64,000 bases of DNA from DVED01 sp963838375 (GTDB lineage Bacteria; Cyanobacteriota; Cyanobacteriia; Cyanobacteriales; Geitlerinemataceae), in assembly GCA_963838375.1 (NCBI GenBank), contig CAWIQY010000015.1, positions 186,001-250,000 of the forward strand. The letters run 5' to 3'. Of this stretch, positions 37,021-46,711 are shown piece by piece; the first letter of the stretch is position 1; the number at the start of each line of letters is the position of its first letter. Under the pieces are notes generated by a model. The model was not told the origin of the DNA, did not search any database, and saw only the letters and a list, made by a program, of their open reading frames with translations. Both the position numbers and the translations under genes were made by a program.

Positions 37021-37405
37021 TTACTAGATATGTTTCAAAGTCGCGTAGACAGTTCAGCTTAGTTCCTGACCTGAAAGACCCCTTTAAGGTTTTACAGGAC
37101 TCGCTTTTGCCTCTCCAAATAAAATCCCCATCAGTGGTTAGCTGACGGGGGTTCTGATTCGGGGTGCTTTTTTTGGGTCTTGAGATGACTGTACTTATTA
37201 AACAATTTCTCGTCGGGTATGCCATCCGCCAAATGGCTTAAGTTTTTACGCAAACCCTTGTATTTCCAGTATTCGGGCATGGATGACTCGAAAAGAAAGC
37301 CTGATTTTTTGCTCGAATTCAAACTCTTCTGTTAGGTTGAATTTACCACGAGATCGATCGTTTTAAACCCTAAAATTTCCACAAAAAAATAGATGCCCAA
37401 CTGAT
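37021..37405. other. 385-bp region after tRNA-Val
   Basis: Contains a hairpin CCCCATCAG / CTGACGGGG (37126-37150, one mismatch) and a T run about 18 bp later, which may end the tRNA transcript. No gene is supported. A minus-strand frame crossing the tRNA is the usual antisense artefact. Confidence 0.5.
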
Positions 37406-37690
37406 TCAAATAGTCGGGCGTCTCAGTGTGGAGCGCTCTCGGCGACCTACGACCACCACGGACACCCCACCGGATGGACTCATGGTCAAACCGCGCCGTA
37501 CAGAACGAACAGGTCGATCGTCTGCCCGTTGCAATTGCAATTGTGACAGCACGGTTGCCAGCACCAATTTCATTTCATACTGTGCGAAAGCATAGCCGAT
37601 ACAAAGACGATTGCCACCGCCAAACGGTAAATACTCATAATTTGATGATGCCGCGTTTCTATATTTCGATCCAGGAAAGATCGAAAACTT
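37406..37690 (-). pseudogene. Cytochrome P450 C-terminal remnant
   Basis: The reverse strand reads NYEYLPFGGGNRLCIG followed by YAFAQYEMKLVLATVLSQLQ, the P450 heme-binding loop FxxGxRxCxG (37594-37623) and L helix. It then runs about 50 more residues to a TGA at 37406. Everything upstream of the heme loop (about 380 residues) is missing; the sequence runs instead into the 3' end of the PatA-like gene. It is a gene fragment left by deletion, not a functional enzyme. No redox partner is nearby. Confidence 0.78.
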
Positions 37691-37704
37691 AAGAAAATAT
37701 TCGC

Positions 37705-38904
37705 TTACGAAATCGTCGGTACGGGAGACAAACTCAACGACGACATTGAGATCGTCTCGGGCTGGCTTGGGGACAAATGCTTGCGGACGATTTTCAAGAC
37801 TTTTTCTGGAACGGGGGGTTTGCTCAAAAAGTCAGATGCCCCGTTGAGATTGGCTCTGACTCGATCGAGCGTGCTGTCGCTACTGGTCAAAATTACGATG
37901 GGCGTGTCTTTAAACACCGTGGTTTTGCGTAAGAACGCACAAAAATCACTACCGTAGATCTGGGGCATGACTAAATCAAGAAAAATTAAGACGGGTTGCT
38001 GCTGCACCAAAATCGGCATCTCTTTGAGGGGATCTTGAATTGGGAATACCTGATATCCATGAGGATTTAAGATGTCCCGCAATTTCCAACTGCTGGTAAC
38101 GCTATCATCTATACAGGCAATGGTTGGTGCTGCGGGCGCGATCGCAGATTTTGCCATTTGAAGTTGTTCCCAAGGAGAAGGAAAATCAACGACGGATTTG
38201 ATTCCCAGTTCTCCTTGCGCAATGAAGTGATGCAAGGTTCGGGTAACTTCCAGGAGCGATTTTTTTTGCCGGATCGCGATATCCCAAAGGGTATTCTGAC
38301 CGTTAAACAGTTGTTTGAGTTGAGCCGTGTTATTGCTGTTCAGTCGATTTTGCCAGGTTGAAGAGGTTTTCCAGAAGGGAGATCGATCGGCACACAGATA
38401 GCTCAACCCCAATTCTTGCCACTGTTGCCGCAGTTGAACGGCTTGCTCCCAAACCTGCTGAATTTCTGGTTTTGACAGGGGAAGGTTAAATGTTCGCGTT
38501 GAGCTGGGGTCTTTCAAGGTTTTTTGCCATTGGATCTTCAATTCTTTACCTTCGACGATTTTGAAGAAAATTTCGCCCAAAATGCTGGCAAGAACCGATT
38601 TGGCTTGTTGCAAGCTCAATTGACCCTGTGCCACACCTTGATGCAGGATTTGATATTCCCACAGCTTAGAGTCGGTAAATCGTTCGGCGTTGAATTGGAA
38701 GTGTTTGCAGTGCTGCTCGATCGCTCTACTCCAACGTCGGACTCGATGCCGATCTCCAACGGCAAACAGCAGCTGACCTCTTAGAAGATAGATCGACCAA
38801 CGCTCTCTCGGACTGATTAAAACGAGCTTTCCTGTCGCTTTTTCCTGAATTAATGAGGATAATTTCGTATATAGAGTGTCTAATTTCTCATTATTATAAA
38901 CCAT
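37705..38904 (-). CDS. PatA-type response regulator (DUF4388 plus REC)
   Basis: 399 residues. The N-terminal DUF4388/PATAN domain (1-240) includes GKLVLISPRERWSIYLLRGQ. The C-terminal REC domain (about 268-385) has IDDS acidic residues, the phosphoryl Asp in LIFLDLVMPQIYG, the switch Ser/Thr in VILTSSD and the Lys in FLSKPP, so it looks phosphorylatable. These regulators act in cyanobacterial phototaxis and pili (PixG, PilG) or heterocyst patterning (PatA). No histidine kinase or CheW partner adjoins it, so it is an orphan copy. Confidence 0.87.
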   Translation of the reverse strand: MVYNNEKLDTLYTKLSSLIQEKATGKLVLISPRERWSIYLLRGQLLFAVGDRHRVRRWSRAIEQHCKHFQFNAERFTDSKLWEYQILHQGVAQGQLSLQQAKSVLASILGEIFFKIVEGKELKIQWQKTLKDPSSTRTFNLPLSKPEIQQVWEQAVQLRQQWQELGLSYLCADRSPFWKTSSTWQNRLNSNNTAQLKQLFNGQNTLWDIAIRQKKSLLEVTRTLHHFIAQGELGIKSVVDFPSPWEQLQMAKSAIAPAAPTIACIDDSVTSSWKLRDILNPHGYQVFPIQDPLKEMPILVQQQPVLIFLDLVMPQIYGSDFCAFLRKTTVFKDTPIVILTSSDSTLDRVRANLNGASDFLSKPPVPEKVLKIVRKHLSPSQPETISMSSLSLSPVPTIS

Positions 38905-39252
38905 AAGAGATGTCTGCCAAGATTTCTTTGTCTAGTCATAAATTAATTATAGAATATATCTCATCAAAATAAAAGCTTTTTATCTCTTACTTAGATATTC
39001 TTCGGACTATCACAGTTTCTACGAAAGCCGTCCGATCCAAATCTGAGGATTGAGGTGATTTCGATCGTACCAACCTGTCTATAAATTTGTTAAGCCCGTG
39101 CGCGATCTTTGACAGTCTGTTATGCTCTGGTCTCTCTATCTCTATGTTAATTGCAATTGTTGCCGATCGACCGATTTGTACAACAGTATCTTGAATACGA
39201 CTCTATCCTGTACAATATTTAAAACTTGATTTCCTTTTAAATCTATCTAAAT
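38905..39252. other. 348-bp divergent intergenic region
   Basis: AT-rich promoter region between the PatA-like gene and the bestrophin gene. TACAAT at 39211 could be a -10 box, but no -35 lies at normal spacing. Nothing else stands out. Confidence 0.4.
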
Positions 39253-40191
39253 ATGATGAAAAAAATATATACCGAACGGCTCTCAACTAAAAAATATTTT
39301 TATGTATTAATTTTCAAAAGATCGATCATTTCCAAGATTTTCGTAAAAATATTGATTTGTACTTTATTTGCACTAGTAGTTTCTGTTTTACACCGCCTTC
39401 AATATCCAGTAGCTTGGTCTGTTTCAAGTGGAGTTATACCCAGTATCGTTTTAGGATTGCTATTAGTCTTTAGAACAAATACCGCATACGATCGATTTTG
39501 GGAAGGTCGAAAAGCTTGGGGAACTCTAGTCAATACCAATCGAAATCTAGCTCGTCAAATCTGGATATCGATCGCCGAACAAACCCGAGAAGATCGAGCT
39601 AAAAAGATCGAAGCCCTAAAACTATTGGTTGCCTTTGCAGTGTCCATGAAGCTGCACATTCGCGGTCAGAGCCTCGATCGAGAATTAGAAGAACTACTAC
39701 AACCTGCCAAGTATATAAAATTAAAAACAATGAATCACCCCCCGCTAGAAATCGCATTTTGGATTGGCAACTACCTTCAAGAACAACACGATCGATCCTT
39801 CCTAAATACCTATCAACTGGCAGCCATGACCAAATTACTCGATGTTATGGTCGATATGTTGGGAGTGTGCGAGCGAATTCTCAAAACTCCGATACCTCCC
39901 GCTTATTCAATTCATTTACGACAATTATTATTCGTCTATTGCCTAGCCATTCCCTTTGAATTAGTCGGAGAATTAGGAGACTGGACGGCAATTGTTGTTA
40001 GCCTCGTCAGTTTTACCATGTTTGGTGTAGAAGAAATCGGCATTGAAATTGAAAATCCTTTTGATTGCGATCCCAATGACTTGCCACTCGATGATATTTG
40101 CCAAACCATGAAGCGTAATATAGATGATTTAATTACCCTTGCTCCCTGTCGGCAAAATTGGCGAGATATAAACCTGTGCGATCCCGATTAA
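39253..40191 (+). CDS. Bestrophin-family anion channel
   Basis: 312-residue membrane protein of the bestrophin/UPF0187 family, probably a pentameric chloride or bicarbonate channel. It contains the conserved RTNTAYDRFWEGRKAWGTLV after the second hydrophobic segment, and a C-terminal VSFTMFGVEEIGIEIENPFD acidic cluster that corresponds to the calcium-clasp region. Such channels are placed in the thylakoid or plasma membrane of cyanobacteria. It overlaps none of its neighbours once murD is started at 40299. Confidence 0.88.
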   Translation: MMKKIYTERLSTKKYFYVLIFKRSIISKIFVKILICTLFALVVSVLHRLQYPVAWSVSSGVIPSIVLGLLLVFRTNTAYDRFWEGRKAWGTLVNTNRNLARQIWISIAEQTREDRAKKIEALKLLVAFAVSMKLHIRGQSLDRELEELLQPAKYIKLKTMNHPPLEIAFWIGNYLQEQHDRSFLNTYQLAAMTKLLDVMVDMLGVCERILKTPIPPAYSIHLRQLLFVYCLAIPFELVGELGDWTAIVVSLVSFTMFGVEEIGIEIENPFDCDPNDLPLDDICQTMKRNIDDLITLAPCRQNWRDINLCDPD

Positions 40192-40298
40192 CCCACCCAT
40201 TGGAGACAGTCAAAAAAATCATGGCGATCGACTATTCACCGAGATCCACTCCCCGTTATGATAAAAATTGCTCGATCGCCGAATGTAGTGGAGAAGCT

Positions 40299-41648
40299 AT
40301 GGCAAACGCGGAAATTATCGGTCTGGGACGATCTGGAATCGCCGCCGCAAAACTGTTGCAGCATCAAGGTTGGCAAGTCACACTGGGCGATCGCCACGAT
40401 AGCGAAAGCCTGCGCCAACAGCAACAGCAACTCCAGAAAGCCGGAATTTCCGTGCGTTTGGGCGATACATTTACCCCATCCCCAGAACTCCAACTCGTTG
40501 TCGTGAGCCCAGGAGTGCCGTGGGATTTACCAAATCTAGAACGCGCGCGGGAAATGGGTATCGAAACCATTGGGGAAATGGAATTGGCGTGGCGCAACCT
40601 GCAACAAATTCCCTGGGTGGGTATTACGGGAACCAATGGTAAAACCACCACGACTGCCTTAGTTGCGGCTATTTTCCAAGCCGCCCAATTTAACGCCCCC
40701 GCCTGCGGCAATATCGGCTATGCCGCTTGCGAACTCGCTTTACAAGGGGCAGAAAAACTCGATTGGGTCATTGCCGAACTCAGCAGCTATCAAATCGAAT
40801 CTGCCTGTACCCTCGCGCCAAAAATTGGGATTTGGACAACTTTTACCCCGGATCACCTCAGTCGGCACTACACCTTAGACAACTACTTTAATATCAAAGC
40901 CAAACTCCTCGATTCTGCCGAGTTGAAAATCTTCAACGGTGACGATCCTTATCTATTTAAACACGGCAGAAATCGCTGGCAAAATGCGTGTTGGACAAGT
41001 GCCAAAGCCCATTTAACCGACGAGACATTCCACCCCCAAGTGTATATAGACGAAGGTTGGATAGTCGATAAAGGAGAACGGATTCTCCCCGCCGATGCCT
41101 TGCGGATGCCCGGAGATCACAACCAGCAAAATTTGTTGATGGCGGTTGCCGCCGCCCGATTAGCGGGAATTAAGACCGAAGCAATTACTGGGGCGATCGA
41201 AAATTTTCCCGGCGTGCCTCATCGCTTAGAACGTATTTGTACCTGGCAGGGCATCGATTTTATCAACGACAGCAAAGCGACCAATTACGACGCCGCCCAG
41301 GTGGGATTGGCGGCAGTCGATGCCCCAGCGATCTTAATTGCAGGGGGAGAACCCAAGGAAGGAGACGATACCGCTTGGCTGCAAACCATTGGGGAAAAAG
41401 CCGCAACGGTTTTGCTCATTGGCGAGGCTGCACAGATGTTCGCCCTTCGCTTGCAAACTTTGGGATATACGGCTTATGAAATCGTCGAGACGATGGAAAA
41501 GGCGATCGATCGAGCCATGGAACTCGCCCCAGCCAAATGTGCGGCAGTTGTTCTACTCTCTCCCGCCTGCGCCAGCTTTGACCAATACCCCAATTTCGAG
41601 GAACGCGGAGAGCATTTCCGTCAACTGTGTCCCCGATCGACCACCTAG
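40299..41648 (+). CDS. murD: UDP-N-acetylmuramoylalanine-D-glutamate ligase
   Basis: 449-residue cytosolic ligase adding D-Glu to UDP-MurNAc-L-Ala in peptidoglycan synthesis. It shows the N-terminal EIIGLGRSGIAAAKLLQHQG Rossmann loop, the ATP P-loop WVGITGTNGKTTTTALVA, the central FTPDHLSRHYTLDNYFNIKA, and the C-terminal FINDSKATNYDAAQVGLAAV. I chose the ATG at 40299 because GGAGAAG (40290-40296) precedes it and the length then fits the family; the frame is open further upstream to 40158 but would overlap the bestrophin gene. Confidence 0.93.
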   Translation: MANAEIIGLGRSGIAAAKLLQHQGWQVTLGDRHDSESLRQQQQQLQKAGISVRLGDTFTPSPELQLVVVSPGVPWDLPNLERAREMGIETIGEMELAWRNLQQIPWVGITGTNGKTTTTALVAAIFQAAQFNAPACGNIGYAACELALQGAEKLDWVIAELSSYQIESACTLAPKIGIWTTFTPDHLSRHYTLDNYFNIKAKLLDSAELKIFNGDDPYLFKHGRNRWQNACWTSAKAHLTDETFHPQVYIDEGWIVDKGERILPADALRMPGDHNQQNLLMAVAAARLAGIKTEAITGAIENFPGVPHRLERICTWQGIDFINDSKATNYDAAQVGLAAVDAPAILIAGGEPKEGDDTAWLQTIGEKAATVLLIGEAAQMFALRLQTLGYTAYEIVETMEKAIDRAMELAPAKCAAVVLLSPACASFDQYPNFEERGEHFRQLCPRSTT

Positions 41649-41779
41649 GAGAGAACCCGATCTGCTACAATCAATGACTGTGACTTTTTAAGCTACCTTC
41701 CCAGCAGTCCCGCGCTATCTCTTATAGAGTCAGCCTCGGAAATCTGTCACCGCAGACAAGTAATTTTGAAGTAAGTACC

Positions 41780-41917
41780 ATGCCCCAGCGCACCTTACAC
41801 GGCACTAGCCGTAAACGAAAAAGAGTTTCAGGTTTTCGCACCCGAATGCGAGTTAAAACCGGAAGACGTGTTATTAATGCCCGTCGCCGCAGAGGTCGGT
41901 GTCGTTTGGCAGTATAA
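41780..41917 (+). CDS. rpmH: 50S ribosomal protein L34
   Basis: 45 residues, highly basic: MPQRTLHGTSRKRKRVSGFR is followed by TRMRVKTGRRVINARRRRGR and RLAV, an L34 of normal length. It heads the conserved rpmH-rnpA-yidC-jag cluster. Confidence 0.95.
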   Translation: MPQRTLHGTSRKRKRVSGFRTRMRVKTGRRVINARRRRGRCRLAV

Positions 41918-42067
41918 AGACATTCTTTCCCATCGACAGCCCAACAATCCGGAGGTCAAAGAAAAAAATGACGGAGGAAGTATCGGATTTTGGCTTTCTC
42001 TGTTTTCTCGTTTTTCGGAAACATTTCAGTCGGGATCGAGCTCAACCCAGTTCGAGTCTAGAATCTC

Positions 42068-42442
42068 GTGCTACCTAAAGTAAATCGCCTGCGACACTGG
42101 CGAGATTTCCAAACGGTTTACCAAAAAGGAATTCGTCGCCGGGGCAATTATTTGACGATCAGAGCTTTGCGGCGATCGATCGCCGCTCCCGTGCCGACGC
42201 GGATGGCGATCTCAGTCAGCCGAAAAGTGAGCAAGCACGCCGTGACCCGAAACCGAATCGAGCGGCAAATTCGAGCAGCACTCCGTCATCTCCTGCCACA
42301 AATTTCTCCGGGCTGGGACTGTATCATTGTAGTCAAGCCTACAGACGAGGCGTGCAATTATGGGCAATTTCTGCAAGAATTGAAGCAGTTGTTGGCACAA
42401 GCAGAGGTATTGAATGGGCATTCGAGAGGAAAACTTTTATGA
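42068..42442 (+). CDS. rnpA: Ribonuclease P protein component
   Basis: 124 residues starting at GTG. It binds the RNase P RNA and helps it cut the 5' leader of pre-tRNA. The family hallmark RNR motif is present as SRKVSKHAVTRNRIERQIRA, with an N-terminal LPKVNRLRHWRDFQTVYQKG. It follows rpmH by 150 bp without yidD. Its end overlaps the next gene by 29 bp. Confidence 0.93.
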   Translation: MLPKVNRLRHWRDFQTVYQKGIRRRGNYLTIRALRRSIAAPVPTRMAISVSRKVSKHAVTRNRIERQIRAALRHLLPQISPGWDCIIVVKPTDEACNYGQFLQELKQLLAQAEVLNGHSRGKLL

Positions 42443-42806
42443 GGGGGGTCCAGCCATTGGCGACTTGATCCTAAATGTACTCATCGGTCTGACGGTTGTC
42501 GGCTTGCCTCTGACGGTCGGAGCAATTGTTCGAGCTTTGTGGTTGCGCTATCGCATTACCAATCGCCGCATTTGCGTGACGGGTGGCTGGTTGGGACGCG
42601 ATCGTACTGATATCATTTACTCGGATATTGCCAAAGTGGTCACCGTTTCCCGTGGCTTGGGTTTGTGGGGCGATATGGTGATTACCCTAAAAAATGGCTC
42701 CCGGTTAGAATTGAGAGCGATTCCTCGATTCCGCCAACTGTACGAGTACATCAGTGAAAAGCTATCGGAAAAAGCTCGTCAAGCCAGCGGTTCCATCGGT
42801 CGTTAG
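42414..42806 (+). CDS. PH-domain (YdbT/bPH2-like) membrane protein
   Basis: 130 residues. One or two hydrophobic stretches (LILNVLIGLTVVGLPLTVGA) are followed by a beta-rich bacterial PH domain (YRITNRRICVTGGWLGRDRT). It occupies the place between rnpA and yidC in many cyanobacteria. Function unknown; membrane-associated. The start overlaps rnpA by 29 bp, which suggests coupled translation. Confidence 0.85.
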   Translation: MGIREENFYEGGPAIGDLILNVLIGLTVVGLPLTVGAIVRALWLRYRITNRRICVTGGWLGRDRTDIIYSDIAKVVTVSRGLGLWGDMVITLKNGSRLELRAIPRFRQLYEYISEKLSEKARQASGSIGR

Positions 42807-42864
42807 AATATTGAGACCGATCGTTCGTCAAACAGTGTAGAGTGCAAACGTTGAATTAAAACAA

Positions 42865-44022
42865 ATGGATTTTGGTGTTGGTTTTCTCTCGAATAACGTC
42901 ATGCTGCCGATCCTGGACTTGTTCTACGGGATCGTTCCTAGCTATGGTCTGGCGATTGTTGCTCTGACGTTAGTCATTCGCTTTGCGCTCTACCCCCTCA
43001 GCGCGGGTTCCATTCGCAGTATGCGTCGGATGCGGGTTTCTCAACCCGTGATGCAAAAACGGGTGAAAGAAATTCAAGAGCGATATAAATCCGATCCTGC
43101 CAAACAGCAGGAAGAAATGAGCCAGGTCTACAAAGAGTTTGGTAATCCCCTTTCGGGTTGTTTGCCCGTTATCGTCCAAATGCCCGTTCTCTTTGCCCTA
43201 TTTGCCACCTTGCGCGGATCGCCGTTCTCAGATGTCAACTACACCCTGAACGTCGAAATCTTTCCCCGAGAGCAAATCGAGCGCATTCAACCTCAAGTCT
43301 TTGCCACGAAGCCCCAAAATATTTACGTTTCAGATGGGGTTCACTCCAAATTAACAGCTTTGTTGCCCGCTGGAAATAAACTGGTGGTTGGAGACCAAAC
43401 TGCGATCGAATTTCAGACCGATGAAGGCAAACCCTTAAGCACGTTTATCCAAGAAAATGGTGAAGCGGAGATAGCTCCACGATGGACGGTGACTGATGGA
43501 GCCGATCGAGTACAAGTCAATCCTGACGGGACGATCGAAGCTTTGCAACCCGGAAAAGCCACGATTCAAGCGGCGATTCCCGGATTGGCTGCCGACAAAG
43601 GATTCCTGTTTATTAAAGCCCTGGGACAGGTGGGAACAACGGATGAGAACGGCAATATCAACTGGGATATCGTTGGTATGGTGCTGTTCTTTGGACTGAG
43701 TTTATACATCAACCAGCTTTTGTCCGGTTCGGGTGCTAAAAGTGCTGCCAGCGAAAACAACCAACAGGAAACGATTAATAAGATTACCCCGATCCTGTTT
43801 TCGGGTATGTTTTTGTTCTTCCCCCTCCCGGCGGGAGTGCTGATGTACATGGTGATTGCCAATATCTTCCAAACGTTCCAGACGTTCCTCCTGTCTCGAG
43901 AACCGTTACCGGAGAATCTCCAAAAGCTGGTGGAGCAACAGGAAAAAGCGGCAAAATTAGCCAGTGGCGATCGCCAAACGCTGCCTTTTGAACCCGGAAG
44001 TTCCAAGAAAAAAGCTGGGTAG
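42865..44022 (+). CDS. yidC: Membrane protein insertase YidC/Alb3
   Basis: 385 residues. It inserts proteins into thylakoid and plasma membranes. Core helices: YGIVPSYGLAIVALTLVIRF with the conserved Arg, the C1 hairpin (RVKEIQERYKSDPAKQQEEM), GNPLSGCLPVIVQMPVLFAL, and the late helices with NKITPILFSGMFLFFPLPAG. Between helices 2 and 3 is a non-cytoplasmic insertion of about 120 residues. It contains a Big_2-like Ig segment (RWTVTDGADRVQVNPDGTIE...LQPGKATIQA). Confidence 0.95.
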   Translation: MDFGVGFLSNNVMLPILDLFYGIVPSYGLAIVALTLVIRFALYPLSAGSIRSMRRMRVSQPVMQKRVKEIQERYKSDPAKQQEEMSQVYKEFGNPLSGCLPVIVQMPVLFALFATLRGSPFSDVNYTLNVEIFPREQIERIQPQVFATKPQNIYVSDGVHSKLTALLPAGNKLVVGDQTAIEFQTDEGKPLSTFIQENGEAEIAPRWTVTDGADRVQVNPDGTIEALQPGKATIQAAIPGLAADKGFLFIKALGQVGTTDENGNINWDIVGMVLFFGLSLYINQLLSGSGAKSAASENNQQETINKITPILFSGMFLFFPLPAGVLMYMVIANIFQTFQTFLLSREPLPENLQKLVEQQEKAAKLASGDRQTLPFEPGSSKKKAG

Positions 44023-44059
44023 TTTTGAGAAGCACTTGTTAGACGTCAACAGAATAACC

Positions 44060-44545
44060 ATGAACGATCCAAAACTACAACGAGGTCGAGAGTGGTTGGA
44101 AAAACTGCTCGGACTGGGAGGTTTGGCAGTCCAGGTGACTGCCTCCTGGGAGATCGATAGTTGTTGGTTGACCATCGATAATTCCAACTTGACGCCCGAG
44201 CAGATTTCGACTCTCATTGGAGATCGGGGAGAAACGATCGATGCTATTCAGTATTTAGCCAACTCGATTCTCAACATCGAACGCCCGCCCGAAGAGCAGT
44301 CTGCCTATACGATCGAGCTGGATGGGTATCGCGCCCGACGACAAGATGAGTTACGTTCCTTAGCTTCAGAAGTTACCCATCGGGTTCGATCTTCTGGAGA
44401 GCAAGTCGAAATGACCTCGCTTTCGGCTGCCGAACGGCGCCAGATTCACACCTTTCTGAAGGAAGAGACCGATCTCGAAACCGAAAGTCGGGGAGAAGAA
44501 CCCGATCGCCGTTTGGTGATTCGGTTGCACCGATCGAAACTTTAG
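44060..44545 (+). CDS. jag: Jag/KhpB-like RNA-binding protein (KH plus R3H)
   Basis: 161 residues from the ATG at 44060, 38 bp after yidC. A KH-II fold carries the GDRGETIDAIQYLANSILNI loop (GxxG variant). A C-terminal R3H domain has LSAAERRQIHTFLKEE and ends in RRLVIRLHR. It probably binds RNA and acts in control of membrane or cell-wall genes. A longer frame from 43964 would overlap yidC and is less likely. Confidence 0.9.
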   Translation: MNDPKLQRGREWLEKLLGLGGLAVQVTASWEIDSCWLTIDNSNLTPEQISTLIGDRGETIDAIQYLANSILNIERPPEEQSAYTIELDGYRARRQDELRSLASEVTHRVRSSGEQVEMTSLSAAERRQIHTFLKEETDLETESRGEEPDRRLVIRLHRSKL

Positions 44546-44586
44546 AAACTCTGAAACGTCAAACCGGACGCTTGGGAGAACACCGT

Positions 44587-45093
44587 ATGGACGCTATTTA
44601 TATTCCCAGTCTGACAAAATTGCCCGATCGCACAGAAGTGATTCGGGTGAAAGAATCTCTCGCGAATTTACCAACCTTGATGCCCGTTCAGGGCGAATTA
44701 CAAGTTACGCATCAGGGTAATTATTTGGAAGTTTCAGCACAAGCTGAAGCCATTGTTACCCTCACTTGTAATCGCTGTTTGCAGCAATATAACTATCGCT
44801 TAAATATTAAACCATCCGAAATGATTTGGTTAGAGGAACCGAGTCCTCAAGTTGCCTCTAGCCCGGTAGAAATTGAAACTCCCTTTGAAGAGTTGCTCGA
44901 AAGCCTGCCCCCAAATGGATATTTTGAACCCGATACATGGCTTTACGAGCAGTTGTGCTTGGCAATCCCCTCCAAACAGTTGTGCGATGCTGACTGCCAA
45001 GGCATTCCTGTTTCTGAAAGCGATCGCGCTCAATCCGTTGTTGACAGTCGATGGGCAGCCCTCAACGCTTTAAAAGGAAAACTGCCGCAGTAA
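44587..45093 (+). CDS. YceD/DUF177 family protein
   Basis: 168 residues; the ATG at 44587 has GGGAGA before it. The DUF177 metal-binding Cys pair is visible in VTLTCNRCLQQYNY and in QLCDADCQGI, near the C-terminus. The family is linked to 23S rRNA maturation and plastid translation. It continues the yidC-jag cluster and is followed by the heptamer repeat. Confidence 0.87.
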   Translation: MDAIYIPSLTKLPDRTEVIRVKESLANLPTLMPVQGELQVTHQGNYLEVSAQAEAIVTLTCNRCLQQYNYRLNIKPSEMIWLEEPSPQVASSPVEIETPFEELLESLPPNGYFEPDTWLYEQLCLAIPSKQLCDADCQGIPVSESDRAQSVVDSRWAALNALKGKLPQ

Positions 45094-45096
45094 TTT

Positions 45097-45158
45097 AGTT
45101 AATAGTTAATAGTTAATAGTTAATAGTTAATAGTTAATAGTTAATAGTTAATAGTTAA
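45097..45158. repeat. Heptamer tandem repeat AGTTAAT, about 9 copies
   Basis: 62 bp of exact AGTTAAT units starting 4 bp after the yceD stop codon. This is the type of short tandem repeat (STRR) known from filamentous cyanobacteria. The same unit recurs on the other side of ycf46. Confidence 0.95.
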
Positions 45159-45203
45159 CAAAATTCTAAACCGGAAACAAGGAAAAATGATCGATGACAA
45201 AAT

Positions 45204-46711
45204 ATGTTTAAAGATGAATTTGAACTGTTGTTACGCGCTCGCTACCCTCTAATTTATATACCGACATTAGAAGAAGAACGAGTCGAAGCGACGATCGCCC
45301 AGTCCGCGAAAAATCAAGGCAATCGAGCTGTCTATACTTGGGATTTTGTTGAGGGCTATCAAGGCAATCCTACCGATAATGGTGCAGGGCGTCGAAATCC
45401 GTTACAAGCATTAGAGCAGGTCGAAAAACTGAAACCCACTGCTCCTGCCATTTTCATTTTGCGGGACTTTCACCGCTTTTTGGATGATATTTCCGTTTCT
45501 CGCAAGTTACGCAACCTCGCCCGTTTGCTGAAATCTCAACCGAAGAATATTGTTATTTTATCCCCTCAGATTGCCATTCCCGAAGAACTGAGCGAGACTT
45601 TAACTGTATTAGAATTTCCCCTACCCGATCGCGCCAGATTCGCACCGAAATCGATCGGTTGTTAACAGATACCGGACATTCCTTAGAAAGTCGAGTTCTC
45701 GATGAAATGGTACGCTCCTCTCAGGGATTGTCTTTAGAAAGGATTCGGCGGGTACTGGCGCGGGCTGTCGCCACTCACGGAGAATTGCGATCGGCAGATG
45801 TCGAACTGATCCTCGAAGAAAAGCGCCAAACCATCCGTCAAACCCAAATTTTGGAATTTTACCCCACCACCGAACAAATCTCCGATATCGGTGGCTTGGA
45901 TAACCTCAAGGAATGGCTGCTGCGACGCGGTGGAGCATTTTCCGATCGGGCGAGGCAATACGGGCTACCCCACCCCCGAGGCTTGCTACTGGTGGGAATT
46001 CAAGGAACGGGTAAATCGCTAACGGCAAAAGCGATCGCCCATCATTGGCATTTACCCCTTCTGCGGTTGGATGTAGGACGATTATTTGCCGGGTTAGTTG
46101 GGGAATCGGAATCCCGCACCCGCCAAATGATACAACTTGCCGAAGCCCTAGCCCCCTGCGTGTTGTGGATCGACGAAATCGACAAAGCCTTTGGAGGGGT
46201 GGATAGCAAAGGGGATGGCGGAACCACCAGTCGCGTTTTCGGCACATTTATTACCTGGTTGGCAGAAAAAAACTCGCCGGTATTTGTAGTGGCGACAGCC
46301 AATAATATTCAAGCCTTACCTCCAGAAATGTTGAGAAAAGGCAGATTCGATGAAATATTTTTTGTCGGGTTGCCCAGCCAATCAGAACGCGAGGAAATCT
46401 TTACCGTTCACCTTTCTCGTTTGCGACCCCACAATCTCAAAAACTACGATCTGCAACGATTGGCTTACGAAACCCCAGATTTCTCAGGCGCGGAAATTGA
46501 ACAATCTCTGATTGAAGCCATGCACTTAGGCTTCAGCCAGAATCGAGATTTCACCACAGATGATATTGTAGAAGCCGCGAGTCAAATTGTTCCTCTCGCC
46601 CGCACCGCCCAAGAGCAAATTCAAGTCTTACAAAATTGGGCAGCCGCAGGGAAAGCTCGTATGGCTTCCCGAGGAAACAGTTTAACCCGTCGAATTCAAG
46701 GTCAGTTTTAA
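45204..46711 (+). CDS. ycf46: AAA+ ATPase Ycf46 (frameshifted)
   Basis: About 502 residues when repaired. The N-terminal half (ELLLRARYPLIYIPTLEEER) is the Ycf46-specific domain. The C-terminal AAA+ module has Walker A VGIQGTGKSLTAKAIAHH, Walker B CVLWIDEIDKAF and LRKGRFDEIFFVGLPS. Ycf46 is kept in cyanobacteria and some algal plastids, with a role linked to inorganic carbon use. The frame breaks near 45632-45638 (gatcgcgccagattcgc): one base is missing, since GCx-CAG-ATT restores AQIRTEIDRLL. The span is 3n+2, as a 1-bp deletion predicts. Both flanks carry the heptamer repeat. Confidence 0.85.

Noticed and set aside
37426..37692. Plus-strand frame of 88 codons
   Set aside because: It is the shadow of the P450 remnant on the minus strand.
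39191..39216. Promoter TTGAAT...TACAAT before the bestrophin gene
   Set aside because: The spacer is only 14 bp, too short for a standard promoter.
45097..45158. CRISPR-like array
   Set aside because: Units are 7 bp without spacers; it is a simple tandem repeat.
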